This document shows positions 37,095 through 48,880 of a DNA stretch of 64,000 nt, in pieces. The notes under the pieces are model-generated. The model did no database searches. It had not been told where the DNA came from and saw nothing but the letters and a program-made list of their open reading frames with translations. Both the position numbers and the translations under genes were made by a program. The DNA is from Benincasa hispida (lineage: Eukaryota > Streptophyta > Magnoliopsida > Cucurbitales > Cucurbitaceae): positions 761,410 to 825,409 of the forward strand of contig NW_024063779.1 in the NCBI RefSeq assembly GCF_009727055.1, written 5' to 3'. Numbering within the stretch: position 1 is the first letter of the stretch; each line of letters opens with the position of its first letter.

Positions 37095-37432
37095 TTAGGT
37101 GTATTTTTTTTTCACTTGTATTTTTTATGTAATTGTATATTTTATATACTTGTATTTTTTATTTACTTATATTTTCATGTAATTGTATATTTTATGTACT
37201 TGTATATTTTATGTACTTGTATTCTTTATGTACTTATATTTTTCATGTAATTGTATTTTTTATGTACTTATACTTTTTATGTAAATTGTTTCATTTTATG
37301 TAATGGTATATTTTATGTACTTGTATTTTTTATGTAATGAATTTATTTTGTGTAATTGTATCTTTTTATGTATTTTTTATGTATCTTTTATGTCATGGAT
37401 TTTATTATGTAATGTAATTTGAACTTCTTAGG
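37095..37432. repeat. TTTTATGTACTTGTAT minisatellite between mudrA and PMD
   Basis: Units of TTTTATGTACTTGTATTTTT and TTATGTAATTGTAT repeat throughout. The same array is present, inverted, in PMD-MULE 1, so it predates the split of the two elements. Confidence 0.85.
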
Positions 37433-38439
37433 TAATGGAGTATGGTCCTTCTAATCCTATACAATTATACCAACAAAATATGATCGTTCATAATCAATAT
37501 GGGATAGTTCTTCCATTGTAGGGTTGAGTTATTGGAGAAGGGAGGCGACTGCACAACATATTATCCCATTTGATCACCGCATTATTCCCTATGTTCAGTA
37601 GGCAGATTTTCTTGGGGTTGCATAAATTGGTTTTATTCAGCTTGATTGGCACCTTATTACTGCTCTAGTTGAGTGTTGGAGACCAAAAACCCACACATTT
37701 CACCTACATTGTGGGGAATGTACGATTACGCTGCATGATGTTGCCATACAATTTGGGTTACGAGTGGACGGGCAACCATTGATAGGTTCACTACAGTATG
37801 ACTGGAAGAACGTTTGTGAAGAGCTCTTAGGCGTTCTACCAGAGGATCTGAAAGGATCAAGATTGAGTATCACCTGGTTGGCATCCTAGTTTCCAGAATT
37901 ACTTTCCGATGTTGACAACATCAGTGTACGTATGTAACAACCCGATCTTTTGAGTACTCTGATAAGGGTCGTTACTCATAATTACACACTTACATTCAAA
38001 ACAGTTTGACCATTGAGGAAAATAAATTTCATTAAAATAATAAAGATAGTTTTCCAAAATAATTAACAAATAAGTAAAACCTTTGTTCGGGGCCCCTAAA
38101 ATAATGAACAAAAAAAAAACTTAAACAAATAAAATTTTGACCAACATTGAGTTTCAAATCAAAAATTTTAAATAAATTGAAAACATAAACTGAGCAAAAG
38201 CGATTTACATGTCCCATATGACACGACCACAGGTTCCTCTCGTCACCTGCCAGTCTGTTCCTATCATTACTTGAAAAACATAAATTAAGAAAGGTTGAGT
38301 ATAAAATATTCAGTAAGTGATCCCATTACCAGGATCAGACTATGCATCCACGAGCAAAAAAATAGATAGCCCGTGGCTCATACAGCTGCATCGATTTTTG
38401 ATGATGAAAGAAAAACCAAAAGACGTACTATCTTGCCTT

Positions 38440-38870
38440 GAAACGCATGTCTAGTGGTCCGCAAGCACGCCGTCAAACATTATAATAACATGAACGTGTA
38501 CCCGTCAACCCACGCATGTCTAGCGGCCTATAGGCACACTGTCAAACATAATAATAACATGAACGTAAACTTGTCGGTTCACGTATGTCTAGCGGTCCGT
38601 ATGCACACCGTCAAACATGATAATAACATGAATGTAAACCTGTCGGTTCACGCATGTCTAGCGGCCCATAGGCACACCGTCAAAACATGAAACATGAAAA
38701 TAAAAGTAACATGAACGTAAATCTGTCGACTCATGCATGTCTAACGGCCCGTAGGCACACCGTCAAACATGATAATAAAATGAACGTAAACCTGTCGGTT
38801 CACGCATGTCTAGTGGCCCGTAGGCACACCGTCAAACATAATAATAACATGCGTCAAGGCGAGACAATAA
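38440..38870. repeat. 69-bp minisatellite in the left LTR (6 units)
   Basis: Units start ACGCATGTCTAGCGGCCCGT and end CCTGTCGGTTC. One unit carries a 14-bp internal expansion (ACATGAAACATGAA). Because 69 is a multiple of 3, fortuitous open frames run through the array. The right LTR has the same array. Confidence 0.9.
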
Positions 38871-40897
38871 ACCGCTCTCCTGGTCTATTCATGCATCACA
38901 TACATAATATCAGTACTGAATAGAAATTTGAACATGCTCATAATACTTGTAACTGCCATGCAACAAGTAAAACATAACGACAAACAAAAAAATCATACTC
39001 CAGAGTTCACCAAGTAACTTTATAGGTCTAATCTAGGTCGCATGGCACGAAGGCATCGATAATAGTATCACTTACCTCAACTTGGTAATAAACGTAAAAC
39101 AAAATCTCCTTAGAACTTCTTTGGCACACTTGAATCAACCTAAAGTTGTGGCTTGGTCCAAGACAAATTCCAAAACTTGATTCAATTAGCCAATCTAATC
39201 AAGAATTAAATCCAAAATTAATAACCTAATTTTCCACTATTACTCTTAATCCAAAAGAATAACCAACCAATAACTTACCCAAAACTTACTAATCTTTACC
39301 AATTTTCTGCAAAACGAAAAATGGTCTTGGGCTTGATAGTCAATGCCTCAAAACTTCCAAATCTGAATCCAAGATTTTTCTCAAGATTCCGGCAAAGATC
39401 GGGCAGTGGCGGCTGATGGTGCTCAGCTTGTGGCTACCATAGATAGGCAGCGGGTATTGCTGTCAGATGGCATAAATTGTTTAGACTTGCGACTAGTAGT
39501 GAGGGTCTTGCATGAGGAGGGTTTGCGAGTGGGAGAGAAGGAGAATTTCTAGTTTTAATGATTTAATTCAACAGCGATTACGAACTAAGTAGAGCTTCAA
39601 ACATCGATCCAACCGTTAAAAATGAAAATCTATATGTCTTGAACATAATGACTAAATTTGAGCACGATCCAACGGTTCAAATTCTAGAAATTGATAATTT
39701 TGTGAAAGCTGCCGCTGAAAAACCGAATTGCTCTCTCCCCAATTTTTGGCCTCTTTTCACTTGGGCAGATCCATCAATTTGATACAAATTAAATCCTTCC
39801 AAATATTTAAATCAATTCAAAATCACATGAAATTAATTATCTCTTTTAATTTTTTTTAAGTTGTCCCTAAAATCCAAAATCAAAGAGAAGCAAAATTCAA
39901 TATTTTCAAGATAATCAGTTCGAATATCTAATCAATTAAATTCAATTTAACCAATAAAAGTTTTTCAATTATTTCAATTTAATCTCAATTTTCAAAATGA
40001 AAGGGAAATTTAAACTCAATAATTTTAGATAATTAACTTAAATTTTCCTAAAATTCGGGATGTTACATTCTTCCTTTCTTAAGAAACTTTCGTCCTCAAA
40101 AGTTCAAGTCCTTAAGGCTCGTGATACTTAGTTCTTGTCTCATCTTCATGTTTCCAAATCGCTTCTTCAAATTGATAATACTGCCAAAGAACTTTTAATT
40201 AGCACTAACTCCACGTTTCAGAAAGACTTCACCTCCTACCATGAATTGTATGATTTATCTGAGACAATATCATATTACTCTTTAATCTTAAAACAAACAC
40301 ATATCATCATTTAGACCCTCCTATGCACGAGTCTGAAAATCTTACTTAATGAAGCTTTTGAAATCCCCATATACTGTAGAGCATTTGTCATTCCAAAATA
40401 CATCACCATAACTTTATAATAGTTGTAACCATTACCTGATGCCAGTTTCTAAGATAAAGACCTTCATGATTGCATACATCTATATTGAGAATGTTCACAC
40501 TCCATAGAGTGGTCACCTCACTGTCCATGCAATAGAAAACATATCTCTCATGGCATCTCAAGTCCAAGATTCAGAATTCGGATTCGGCACCTAATTGCCC
40601 TGACAATCCCCTGCAATCGAGATACGCTATCATATTCAATCCGTAATAGTTGGTACAAAGTCGCGTGAATCATCTTTCTTTCCTAATAAACAAGGTTGAT
40701 GTGCTCCAAGGCAAAACAGTAAGGTACATATGAAACACTTTGCTAAATGGTTCTTGTATCAATGACTTAGGCTATTCCAACTCTACTAGAGTCCTTCTAT
40801 GAGGAGCCTTAAGGATAGGAGTTGCTCTCAACTCAAGTTCATCTCTAGTGCTAGGGGTCATTCTGGGAGATCAAATTTACTCAACCTTAATACTCAT

Positions 40898-41037
40898 NNN
40901 NNNNNNNNNNNNNNNNNNNNNNNNNNNNNNNNNNNNNNNNNNNNNNNNNNNNNNNNNNNNNNNNNNNNNNNNNNNNNNNNNNNNNNNNNNNNNNNNNNNN
41001 NNNNNNNNNNNNNNNNNNNNNNNNNNNNNNNNNNNNN
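40898..41037. other. Assembly gap (140 N)
   Basis: A run of 140 undetermined bases. It is flanked by two copies of the same 2074-bp sequence (38824-40897 and 41038-43111). Confidence 0.99.
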
Positions 41038-43111
41038 GCACACCGTCAAACATAATAATAACATGCGTCAAGGCGAGACAATAAACCGCTCTCCTGGTCT
41101 ATTCATGCATCACATACATAATATCAGTACTGAATAGAAATTTGAACATGCTCATAATACTTGTAACTGCCATGCAACAAGTAAAACATAACGACAAACA
41201 AAAAAATCATACTCCAGAGTTCACCAAGTAACTTTATAGGTCTAATCTAGGTCGCATGGCACGAAGGCATCGATAATAGTATCACTTACCTCAACTTGGT
41301 AATAAACGTAAAACAAAATCTCCTTAGAACTTCTTTGGCACACTTGAATCAACCTAAAGTTGTGGCTTGGTCCAAGACAAATTCCAAAACTTGATTCAAT
41401 TAGCCAATCTAATCAAGAATTAAATCCAAAATTAATAACCTAATTTTCCACTATTACTCTTAATCCAAAAGAATAACCAACCAATAACTTACCCAAAACT
41501 TACTAATCTTTACCAATTTTCTGCAAAACGAAAAATGGTCTTGGGCTTGATAGTCAATGCCTCAAAACTTCCAAATCTGAATCCAAGATTTTTCTCAAGA
41601 TTCCGGCAAAGATCGGGCAGTGGCGGCTGATGGTGCTCAGCTTGTGGCTACCATAGATAGGCAGCGGGTATTGCTGTCAGATGGCATAAATTGTTTAGAC
41701 TTGCGACTAGTAGTGAGGGTCTTGCATGAGGAGGGTTTGCGAGTGGGAGAGAAGGAGAATTTCTAGTTTTAATGATTTAATTCAACAGCGATTACGAACT
41801 AAGTAGAGCTTCAAACATCGATCCAACCGTTAAAAATGAAAATCTATATGTCTTGAACATAATGACTAAATTTGAGCACGATCCAACGGTTCAAATTCTA
41901 GAAATTGATAATTTTGTGAAAGCTGCCGCTGAAAAACCGAATTGCTCTCTCCCCAATTTTTGGCCTCTTTTCACTTGGGCAGATCCATCAATTTGATACA
42001 AATTAAATCCTTCCAAATATTTAAATCAATTCAAAATCACATGAAATTAATTATCTCTTTTAATTTTTTTTAAGTTGTCCCTAAAATCCAAAATCAAAGA
42101 GAAGCAAAATTCAATATTTTCAAGATAATCAGTTCGAATATCTAATCAATTAAATTCAATTTAACCAATAAAAGTTTTTCAATTATTTCAATTTAATCTC
42201 AATTTTCAAAATGAAAGGGAAATTTAAACTCAATAATTTTAGATAATTAACTTAAATTTTCCTAAAATTCGGGATGTTACATTCTTCCTTTCTTAAGAAA
42301 CTTTCGTCCTCAAAAGTTCAAGTCCTTAAGGCTCGTGATACTTAGTTCTTGTCTCATCTTCATGTTTCCAAATCGCTTCTTCAAATTGATAATACTGCCA
42401 AAGAACTTTTAATTAGCACTAACTCCACGTTTCAGAAAGACTTCACCTCCTACCATGAATTGTATGATTTATCTGAGACAATATCATATTACTCTTTAAT
42501 CTTAAAACAAACACATATCATCATTTAGACCCTCCTATGCACGAGTCTGAAAATCTTACTTAATGAAGCTTTTGAAATCCCCATATACTGTAGAGCATTT
42601 GTCATTCCAAAATACATCACCATAACTTTATAATAGTTGTAACCATTACCTGATGCCAGTTTCTAAGATAAAGACCTTCATGATTGCATACATCTATATT
42701 GAGAATGTTCACACTCCATAGAGTGGTCACCTCACTGTCCATGCAATAGAAAACATATCTCTCATGGCATCTCAAGTCCAAGATTCAGAATTCGGATTCG
42801 GCACCTAATTGCCCTGACAATCCCCTGCAATCGAGATACGCTATCATATTCAATCCGTAATAGTTGGTACAAAGTCGCGTGAATCATCTTTCTTTCCTAA
42901 TAAACAAGGTTGATGTGCTCCAAGGCAAAACAGTAAGGTACATATGAAACACTTTGCTAAATGGTTCTTGTATCAATGACTTAGGCTATTCCAACTCTAC
43001 TAGAGTCCTTCTATGAGGAGCCTTAAGGATAGGAGTTGCTCTCAACTCAAGTTCATCTCTAGTGCTAGGGGTCATTCTGGGAGATCAAATTTACTCAACC
43101 TTAATACTCAT
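41038..43111. repeat. Repeat of 38824-40897 after the gap, probable assembly duplication
   Basis: Starts GCACACCGTCAAACATAATA and ends CTTAATACTCAT, the same first and last bases as 38824-40897 and exactly the same length. Every line compared by eye is identical, whereas the true LTR pair of this element differs at many sites. It duplicates the end of the minisatellite, the rest of the left LTR and about 830 bp of interior. Confidence 0.9.
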
Positions 43112-45100
43112 ATAACTTGTTTTTTTACTTGGAGCTAGATTACTTGCACCTTTAAATCAAATCGATGGCTTCATTAATTCCTTGTTCTAGATATTCATGT
43201 CCACAATCAAAACCTCTAAACCTTGCTAATACCTTTCAATGTCTTTCTCCTCTTTAACGAGGCCTTACTCTTTCCATTTTCATAGTTTCTAGCAACTATT
43301 TCTACTAAACATCCTTTCATAAAACGTTATTTCCTTCGACTCCACTATAATTTGAAGAAGATTGCTAAGCACTCTTCCAACGCATGATAGTCTAACTTAA
43401 TCAAATTCTCGTGCTAAAACTATGTTCCATGACCAATAGCTTAGGCAGGATATCCATTCAACCAACAAATACTAAGATCCATAGTTCCAAATAGTAACGA
43501 GATGTTCATACCAACTCTAAAGGTTCGTAAACACATATTTCCTATCTTGGAAACCAAACCAAGCCTTTGTTCTTAATCTCAAAACAGTAATTCCCGTTAC
43601 CTTCTTAAAACAACAAAAATTTCTCAAATCCTTTCATCTTCCCTTATCTTTTCCAAGACTAATAAATCAAAGATGCTCTATTTTACTTTCCTAGTAAAAT
43701 ATATCTATATCAAAACATGTGACTGTTCGAATCCCTTTCCACAGTCTACAATTCAACAACTTAAGCAAGCTATATTTTTTTCGAACACTGCATATTGCAG
43801 TACAAAGTTCCAAATGGTAATGAGAGATTCCTATTTTATACCAAACCATACCTTGTATCCACCCATATCATGTTTTAAAATTCAAACCTTAACTATTTTA
43901 GAATCTTGAACACATTAATTTCCATTTATCTCCCCAGATGAATAAAACCTTTCCTTAAATACTATTATTTTCTTCACATTTATCGTTGCTTAACCCAACA
44001 ACTTGAAGGTGCACTTTTCACTTCAAGAGTGAAACATAATCTCTAAACCAAGACATATGACCCTTTACAATCTTTTCCATAAATCTAAAATTCCATTCCA
44101 AACTTGGAACTTTAGTAGGGTATCCCCACAAGATAACATTGCTTTTAAACTTCAAAACGTTTATCCTTCCTCTTGGTATGGTTAATTAAACTTGAACCTT
44201 TTCATTGCGACAAACACATAGTTCAAACCCAAGCACCTTAAGAATTTTCAATCCAATAACTCGTTTTCTCCCATCTAAAGGCAACTATAATTTCGACCAT
44301 CTTGGCATTCCTTGACCAATTCATCTTACCTAGGTCTTGTATACAGTTCCTCATGCTATCGCTTTATGCTCCTTTTAGTAATTCTTCTTTCTTTTAGGCA
44401 CGCTACATAAAGAACCAAAACATCATATATTACTCGCTCCACCAACTTCAATACCATGAAAGTGATCATGATCTATTAATCCTTTCAAAAATTTTCTTGG
44501 AACATTTTGACTTTAACATCTAGTAATTCTTAATAGAATTTATAGCCTCTTCTTCACCTCTTTCTTATCTTATAAAGAAACTTTAATCTCGTAACTAAGA
44601 ACGTGTGCTTTGTGACAAAGTTCCTTGTAGCACCACTAGTTTTATTCTCGTAATGTAAAACTTAATATTCTTCCTTAATGAATTTCCAATTCACCTACCT
44701 TATTCTATAGCTTAACAAAATACATCCATTTCTTTCTTTCATGTCATAAGTGCATAATACTTCATAGTTCTATCATGTTTCAATATCCCTGAACCGAAAC
44801 ATATTTTCGTTTCTAACAATCCCTCCAAGAATTAAACTGATGCCAAATGGCCTTATTATGATCCTTCTTTCTTTCTATAACACAAAAAAAAAATAGCCAT
44901 CTCATACTAACTTCTTTTAGGTTGTTAAACTAGAAATAACAATCAGTCAATCCATAAAGCTTAGACATGAAGGCTTTTAAACACATCTTCCATAAAACAT
45001 TTAATGAAAGACCATACCTGGTGAGGACGAATGATCTGTGAATAGCCATAAGGGACACAAAACAAAGACTTACATCGTAAGTCAATCTACAGAACCTAAA
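43112..45100 (-). other. Interior of the LTR element, no recognisable gag-pol
   Basis: About 2 kb, AT-rich, with no open frame over about 80 codons resembling a retroelement protein on either strand. With the interior next to the left LTR, only about 2.8 kb separates the LTRs, too short for gag-pol, so this is a deleted or non-autonomous element. Confidence 0.55.
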
Positions 45101-45118
45101 ACTTAGGCTCTGATACCA
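45101..45118 (-). promoter_or_regulatory. Primer-binding site, initiator-Met tRNA type
   Basis: On the minus strand TGGTATCAGAGCCTAAGT starts two bases after the LTR end. It is complementary to the 3' end of plant initiator-Met tRNA and fixes the element's orientation. Confidence 0.85.
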
Positions 45119-45629
45119 ACTGTAACGATCCAAATTTTTGAGTACTCTGATCAGGGTCGTTACTCATAATTACACACTTACATTCAAAACATTTTGACCA
45201 TTAAGGAAAATAAATTTCATTAAAATAATAAAGAAAATTTTTCAAAATAATTAATAAATAAGTAAAACCTTTGTTCGGAGCCCTGAAAATAATGAAAAAA
45301 AATAACTTAAACAAATAAAATTTTGACCAACATTGAGTTTCAAATCAAAACTTTTAAATAGCTTGAAAATGTAAACTGAGCGGAAGCGATTTACATGTCC
45401 CATATGGCACGATCACAGGTCCCTCTCGTCACCCACCGGTCTGTTCCTATCATTACCTGAAAAACATAAATTAAAAAAGGTCGAGTATAAAATACTCAGT
45501 AAGTGATCCCATTACCAGGATCAGACTATGCATCCACAAGCAAAAAAAAAAAAAAGATAGCCCGTGGCTCATACAGCTGCATCAGTTTTTTATGATGAAA
45601 GGAAAACCAAAAGACGTACTATCTTGCCT

Positions 45630-46050
45630 TGAAACGTATGTCTAGCGGCCCGCAAGCACACCGTCAAATATGATAATAATATGAATGTGAACCCGTCAAC
45701 CTACGCACGTCTAGTGGCCCATAGGCACACCGTCAAACATAATAATAATATGAATGTAAACCTGTCGGTTCACGCATGTCTAACGGCCCGTAAGCACATC
45801 ATCAAACATGATAATAACATAAATGTAAACCTGTCGATTCACGCATGTCTAGCGGCCCGTAGGCACACCTTTAAAACATGAAACATGAAAATAAAAGTAA
45901 CATGAACGTAAACCTGTCGGCTCACGCATGTCTAGTAGCCCATAGGCACACCGTCAAACATGATAATAACATGAACGTAAACCTGTCGGTTCACGCATGT
46001 CTAGCGGCCCGTAAGCACACCGTCAAACATAATAATAACATGCGTCAAGG
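45630..46050. repeat. 69-bp minisatellite in the right LTR (6 units)
   Basis: Same unit and same unit count as at 38440-38870, including the longer fourth unit, so the array was present when the element inserted. Several substitutions distinguish the two arrays. Confidence 0.9.
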
Positions 46051-48719
46051 CGAGACAATAAACCGCTCTCCTGGTCTATTCATGCATCACATACATAATA
46101 TCAGTACTGATTAGAAATTTGAACATGCTCATAATACTTGTAACTGCCATGCAACAAGTAAAACATAACGACAAACAAAAAAATCATACTCCAGAGTTCA
46201 CCAAGTAACTTTATAGGTCTAATCTAGGTCGCATGGCACGAAGGCACCAGTAATAGTATCACTTACCTCAACTTGGTAAAAAACGCAAAACAAAATCTCC
46301 TTAGAACTTCTTTAGCACACTTAATCAACCTAAAGTTGTGGCTTGGTCCAAGATAAATTCCAAAACTTGATTCAATTAGTCAATCTGATCAAGAATTAAA
46401 TCCAAAATCAATAACTTAATTTTCCACTATTATTCTCAATAAAAAAGAATAACCAACCAACAACTTACTCAAAACTTACTGATCTTTACCAATTTTCTAC
46501 AAAACAAAAAATGTTCTCTAGTTTGATCGTCAATGCCTCAAAACTTTCAAATCTGGAATCCAAGATTTTTCTCAAGATTACGGCAAAGATCGGGCAATGG
46601 CGGCTGATGGTGCGTCGGCTGTGGCTACCATAGATAGGCAGCGGGTGTTGCTGTCAGATGGCATAAATTATTTAGGCTTGCGACTAGTAGTGAGGGTTTT
46701 GCATGAGGAGGGTTTGCAAGAGTGAGAGAGAAGGGGAATTTCTAGTTTTAATGATTTAATTCAGCAGCGATTACAAACAAAGCAGAGCTTCAAAAAACGA
46801 TCCAACCGTTCAAAATGAAACTCTATATGTCTCAAACAGAATGACCAAATTAAAGCACGATCCAACGGTTCAAACTCTGGCAATTGATAATTTTGTGAAA
46901 GCCGCTGAAAAACCAAATTGCTCTCTCCTCAATTTTTGGCCTCTTTTCACTTGGGCAGATCCATCAATTTGATACAAATTAAATCCTTCCAAATATTTAA
47001 ATCAATTCAAAATCAAATGAAATTAATTATTTCTTTTAATCTTTCTTTTTTAAGTTGGCCCTAAAATCCAAAATCAAAGAGAAGCAAAATTCAATATTTT
47101 CAAGATAATCAGTTCGAATATCTAATCAATTAAATTCAATTTAACCAATAAAATTTTTTCAATTATTTTAATTTAATCTCAATTTTCCAAATGAAAGGGA
47201 AATTTAAACTCAATAATTTTAGATAATTAACTTAAATTTTACTAAAATTCGGGATGTTACAACGTAGGTATGCACGAGCATACATCATGTAGCTTATTGG
47301 AGGATTTTTGTTTGCTTACAAGTCAAATACTCTAGTGCATCTCATGTTCCTCCCACTATTTTCTGATTTCGAGCACGCTGGTACGTACTCGTGGGGTGGT
47401 GCATGTCTTGCATGGTTGTATAGAGAACTTTGTCGGGCTTCCAATGCACAAGCATTGGAAATAGCGGGGCCACTGATATTACTACAAGTATGGACTTATG
47501 ACAGATTTCCAATTATAGCACCACAAGTCCACTACAAGCCCCAGATCATCGTCCACTTAGTATAAGGTATTATTTCATTTATATATTTATTTCGTTACCA
47601 TTTTATGTAAGAATATAAATTAATTTTTTTTTTATAATTTTAGATGGAGTGGTGTATTAGCTGCCACTGAACAGTCAGCAAATATGTTGCTTGTGTACAT
47701 AAAAATAGTTGATATGCTGATGCACAATCAGGTAGCAAATGTATATATAAATGAATATTTAAAACATTTTAGATGTATACTTATTATTATTTTTTTGTCA
47801 GATTATTTGGACGTCATACACACAACATATTTAGTCATCCTTACCTGATTATTGTCCGTTAGCCCTCTTATATGCTTCCATATAGTAGAGTGGCATCATC
47901 CAAATCGTGTGTTGAGACAGTTCAGTCTGCGACAAACGATACCTTCATTGTCCTATACACTCCCAACATTACACCAGATTGATTTGAGAGGTAAGTACGA
48001 CCAAGACTGGCGTCGAATCTATGCAAAATATTTACTACTGGCATAGACAACATGATCGTTGTGCACAGGGAGAATTAACAAATGGGTCAGCTATATCAAG
48101 TACAATTCAATCACGAGGCGATTTATCACACCTGACGGCGCTTACTATTACTCTATGGTAAGAGATTTAAAATTATACATTTTCCATATATATGATATGA
48201 ATATTGTTTAATATTTATTTTTTTTATTGTACAGAATAATTTTTTGGGTTCAATGTGTCAGCAAACATTGGTCAACGTAGAAGGTATTATTCAACAAACA
48301 AGACGACTCAATGTTGCTAACATCGATCGAAGACGTATTCGTCGTAGACGACAGCGACAACAGGGTGAACCTAATTTAGAGGGACATGAAGACAACCCCA
48401 TGAGGGGTAAGGGCTAGGGGATCGTTTTTAAATTTCATGTAAACTTTCATTTTCAAATTGTAAATATTCTTTAATATCATAACATTTTTTTTAATATGAG
48501 TGCAAGATGTTTTCATTGTAGATTAAATATATAATTAAGTTTAATAATGAAAGAATTTATGAACCCATTCCTAAAATTTTAATATTGTTGTACATCTACA
48601 ATTAAAAAAAAAATAGTCAACACATTTTTAAAGAAAAAAAATAAGCAAATCGTGGATCAGGTCTATGAGTTTGCATCTGACCGGTCAACCAGTCAGCCGA
48701 TATGGTGCTGACTGGATTA

Positions 48720-48880
48720 AACGATACTCATGTACGTTTGCCACATGGCAATCGTATATCCCGTACACGATTTCACTACCCCAATTTTGTCAATAGTTTC
48801 CCCAAACACCTATTCTTAGAAAAAGTTTCCATCTTACCCTATTTTTGTCATTATATATTAAAAAAACATTATTTAAAAAA
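48720..48880. repeat. Right terminal region of PMD-MULE 2
   Basis: Contains one good subterminal palindrome, ATCGTATATCCCGTACACGATT near 48751, and a poorer half-site near 48722 (ACGATACTCATGTACG). The terminal repeat follows: CCCAATTTTGTCAATAGTTT, CCTATTCTTAGAAAAAGTTTCC and CCCTATTTTTGTCATTATATA. Confidence 0.7.

Larger units (their letters stand above)
37933..47261 (-). mobile_element. Ty3-gypsy LTR element in the PMD gene (non-autonomous or decayed)
   Basis: Bounded by the target duplication ACGTA (37928-37932 and 47262-47266). LTRs are 37933-40067 and 45121-47261, about 2.1 kb each, starting TGTAAC and ending GTTACA. Orientation is minus: the primer-binding site TGGTATCAGAGCCTAAGT (initiator-Met tRNA) is at 45118-45101, and a purine tract (reverse of TTCTTCCTTTCTTAAG) adjoins the left LTR. 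Just inside the left LTR the minus strand encodes AIWKHEDETRTKYHEP, like the C-terminal end of gypsy pol. No gag, protease, reverse transcriptase or integrase frame is open. The element contains a gap with a probable false duplication, so its real length is nearer 7.1 kb. Confidence 0.82.
37434..48416 (+). pseudogene. Plant mobile domain (PMD) protein pseudogene, split by an LTR retrotransposon
   Basis: The 5' part (37434-37932) encodes LDWHLITALVECWRP, HLHCGECTITLHDVAIQFGL and VDGQPLIGSL, the PMD signature. The 3' part resumes at 47262 with RRYARAYIM, a TAG, then LIGGFLFA, TYSWGGACLAWLYREL and ASNAQALEIA. Later exons are near 47643-47740, 47780-48160 and 48232-48416, ending with an Arg-rich RRRIRRRRQRQQ tail. 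Stops occur near 37518, 37600, 37625 and 37889. The 9.3 kb LTR element at 37933-47261 sits between the parts with ACGTA on both sides. Host PMD proteins act in silencing and genome maintenance; the role inside MULEs is unknown. Confidence 0.8.
30160..48880 (+). mobile_element. PMD-MULE 2: mudrA plus PMD element, interrupted by two other transposons
   Basis: The left terminal repeat reads AAATTAATGTTCTTTTAATA at 30164, then GGACGGAAAGTATGGG. It pairs with the right end near 48800-48878 (CCCTATTTTTGTCATTATATA, then AAACATTATTT). The left terminal repeat is broken by MULE 3 and resumes at 34137 with GGTCCGGGAAAGTATTC. Palindromes of the GTGTACCCGGTACAC family follow at 34174-34390 and near 48750. 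Gene order on the plus strand is mudrA (35089-37080), minisatellite, PMD (37434-48416). The PMD gene is split by the LTR element at 37933-47261. Removing both insertions leaves roughly 5.5 kb. Both genes carry stops. Confidence 0.75.

Noticed and set aside
37056..37432. Hydrophobic YFMYLYILCTCI-like frame that could be called a membrane protein
   Set aside because: It is a translation of the TTTTATGTACTTGTAT minisatellite; the inverted array at 26857-27051 gives the same artefact.
38440..38870. Regularly spaced repeats suggesting a CRISPR array
   Set aside because: The units are directly adjacent with no unique spacers, and this is plant nuclear DNA.
38454..38923. Open frames with repeated NVNLSVHACLAARRHTVKH units
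   Set aside because: They arise from the 69-bp minisatellite in the LTR, whose length is a multiple of three. No initiation context, homology or gene structure.
40799..41137. Open frames running through the N gap
   Set aside because: Most residues are undetermined; frames across an assembly gap are meaningless.
45101..45118. tRNA-like sequence (TGGTATCAGAGC)
   Set aside because: Only the 3' complement of initiator-Met tRNA is present, directly beside an LTR; it is a primer-binding site, not a tRNA gene.
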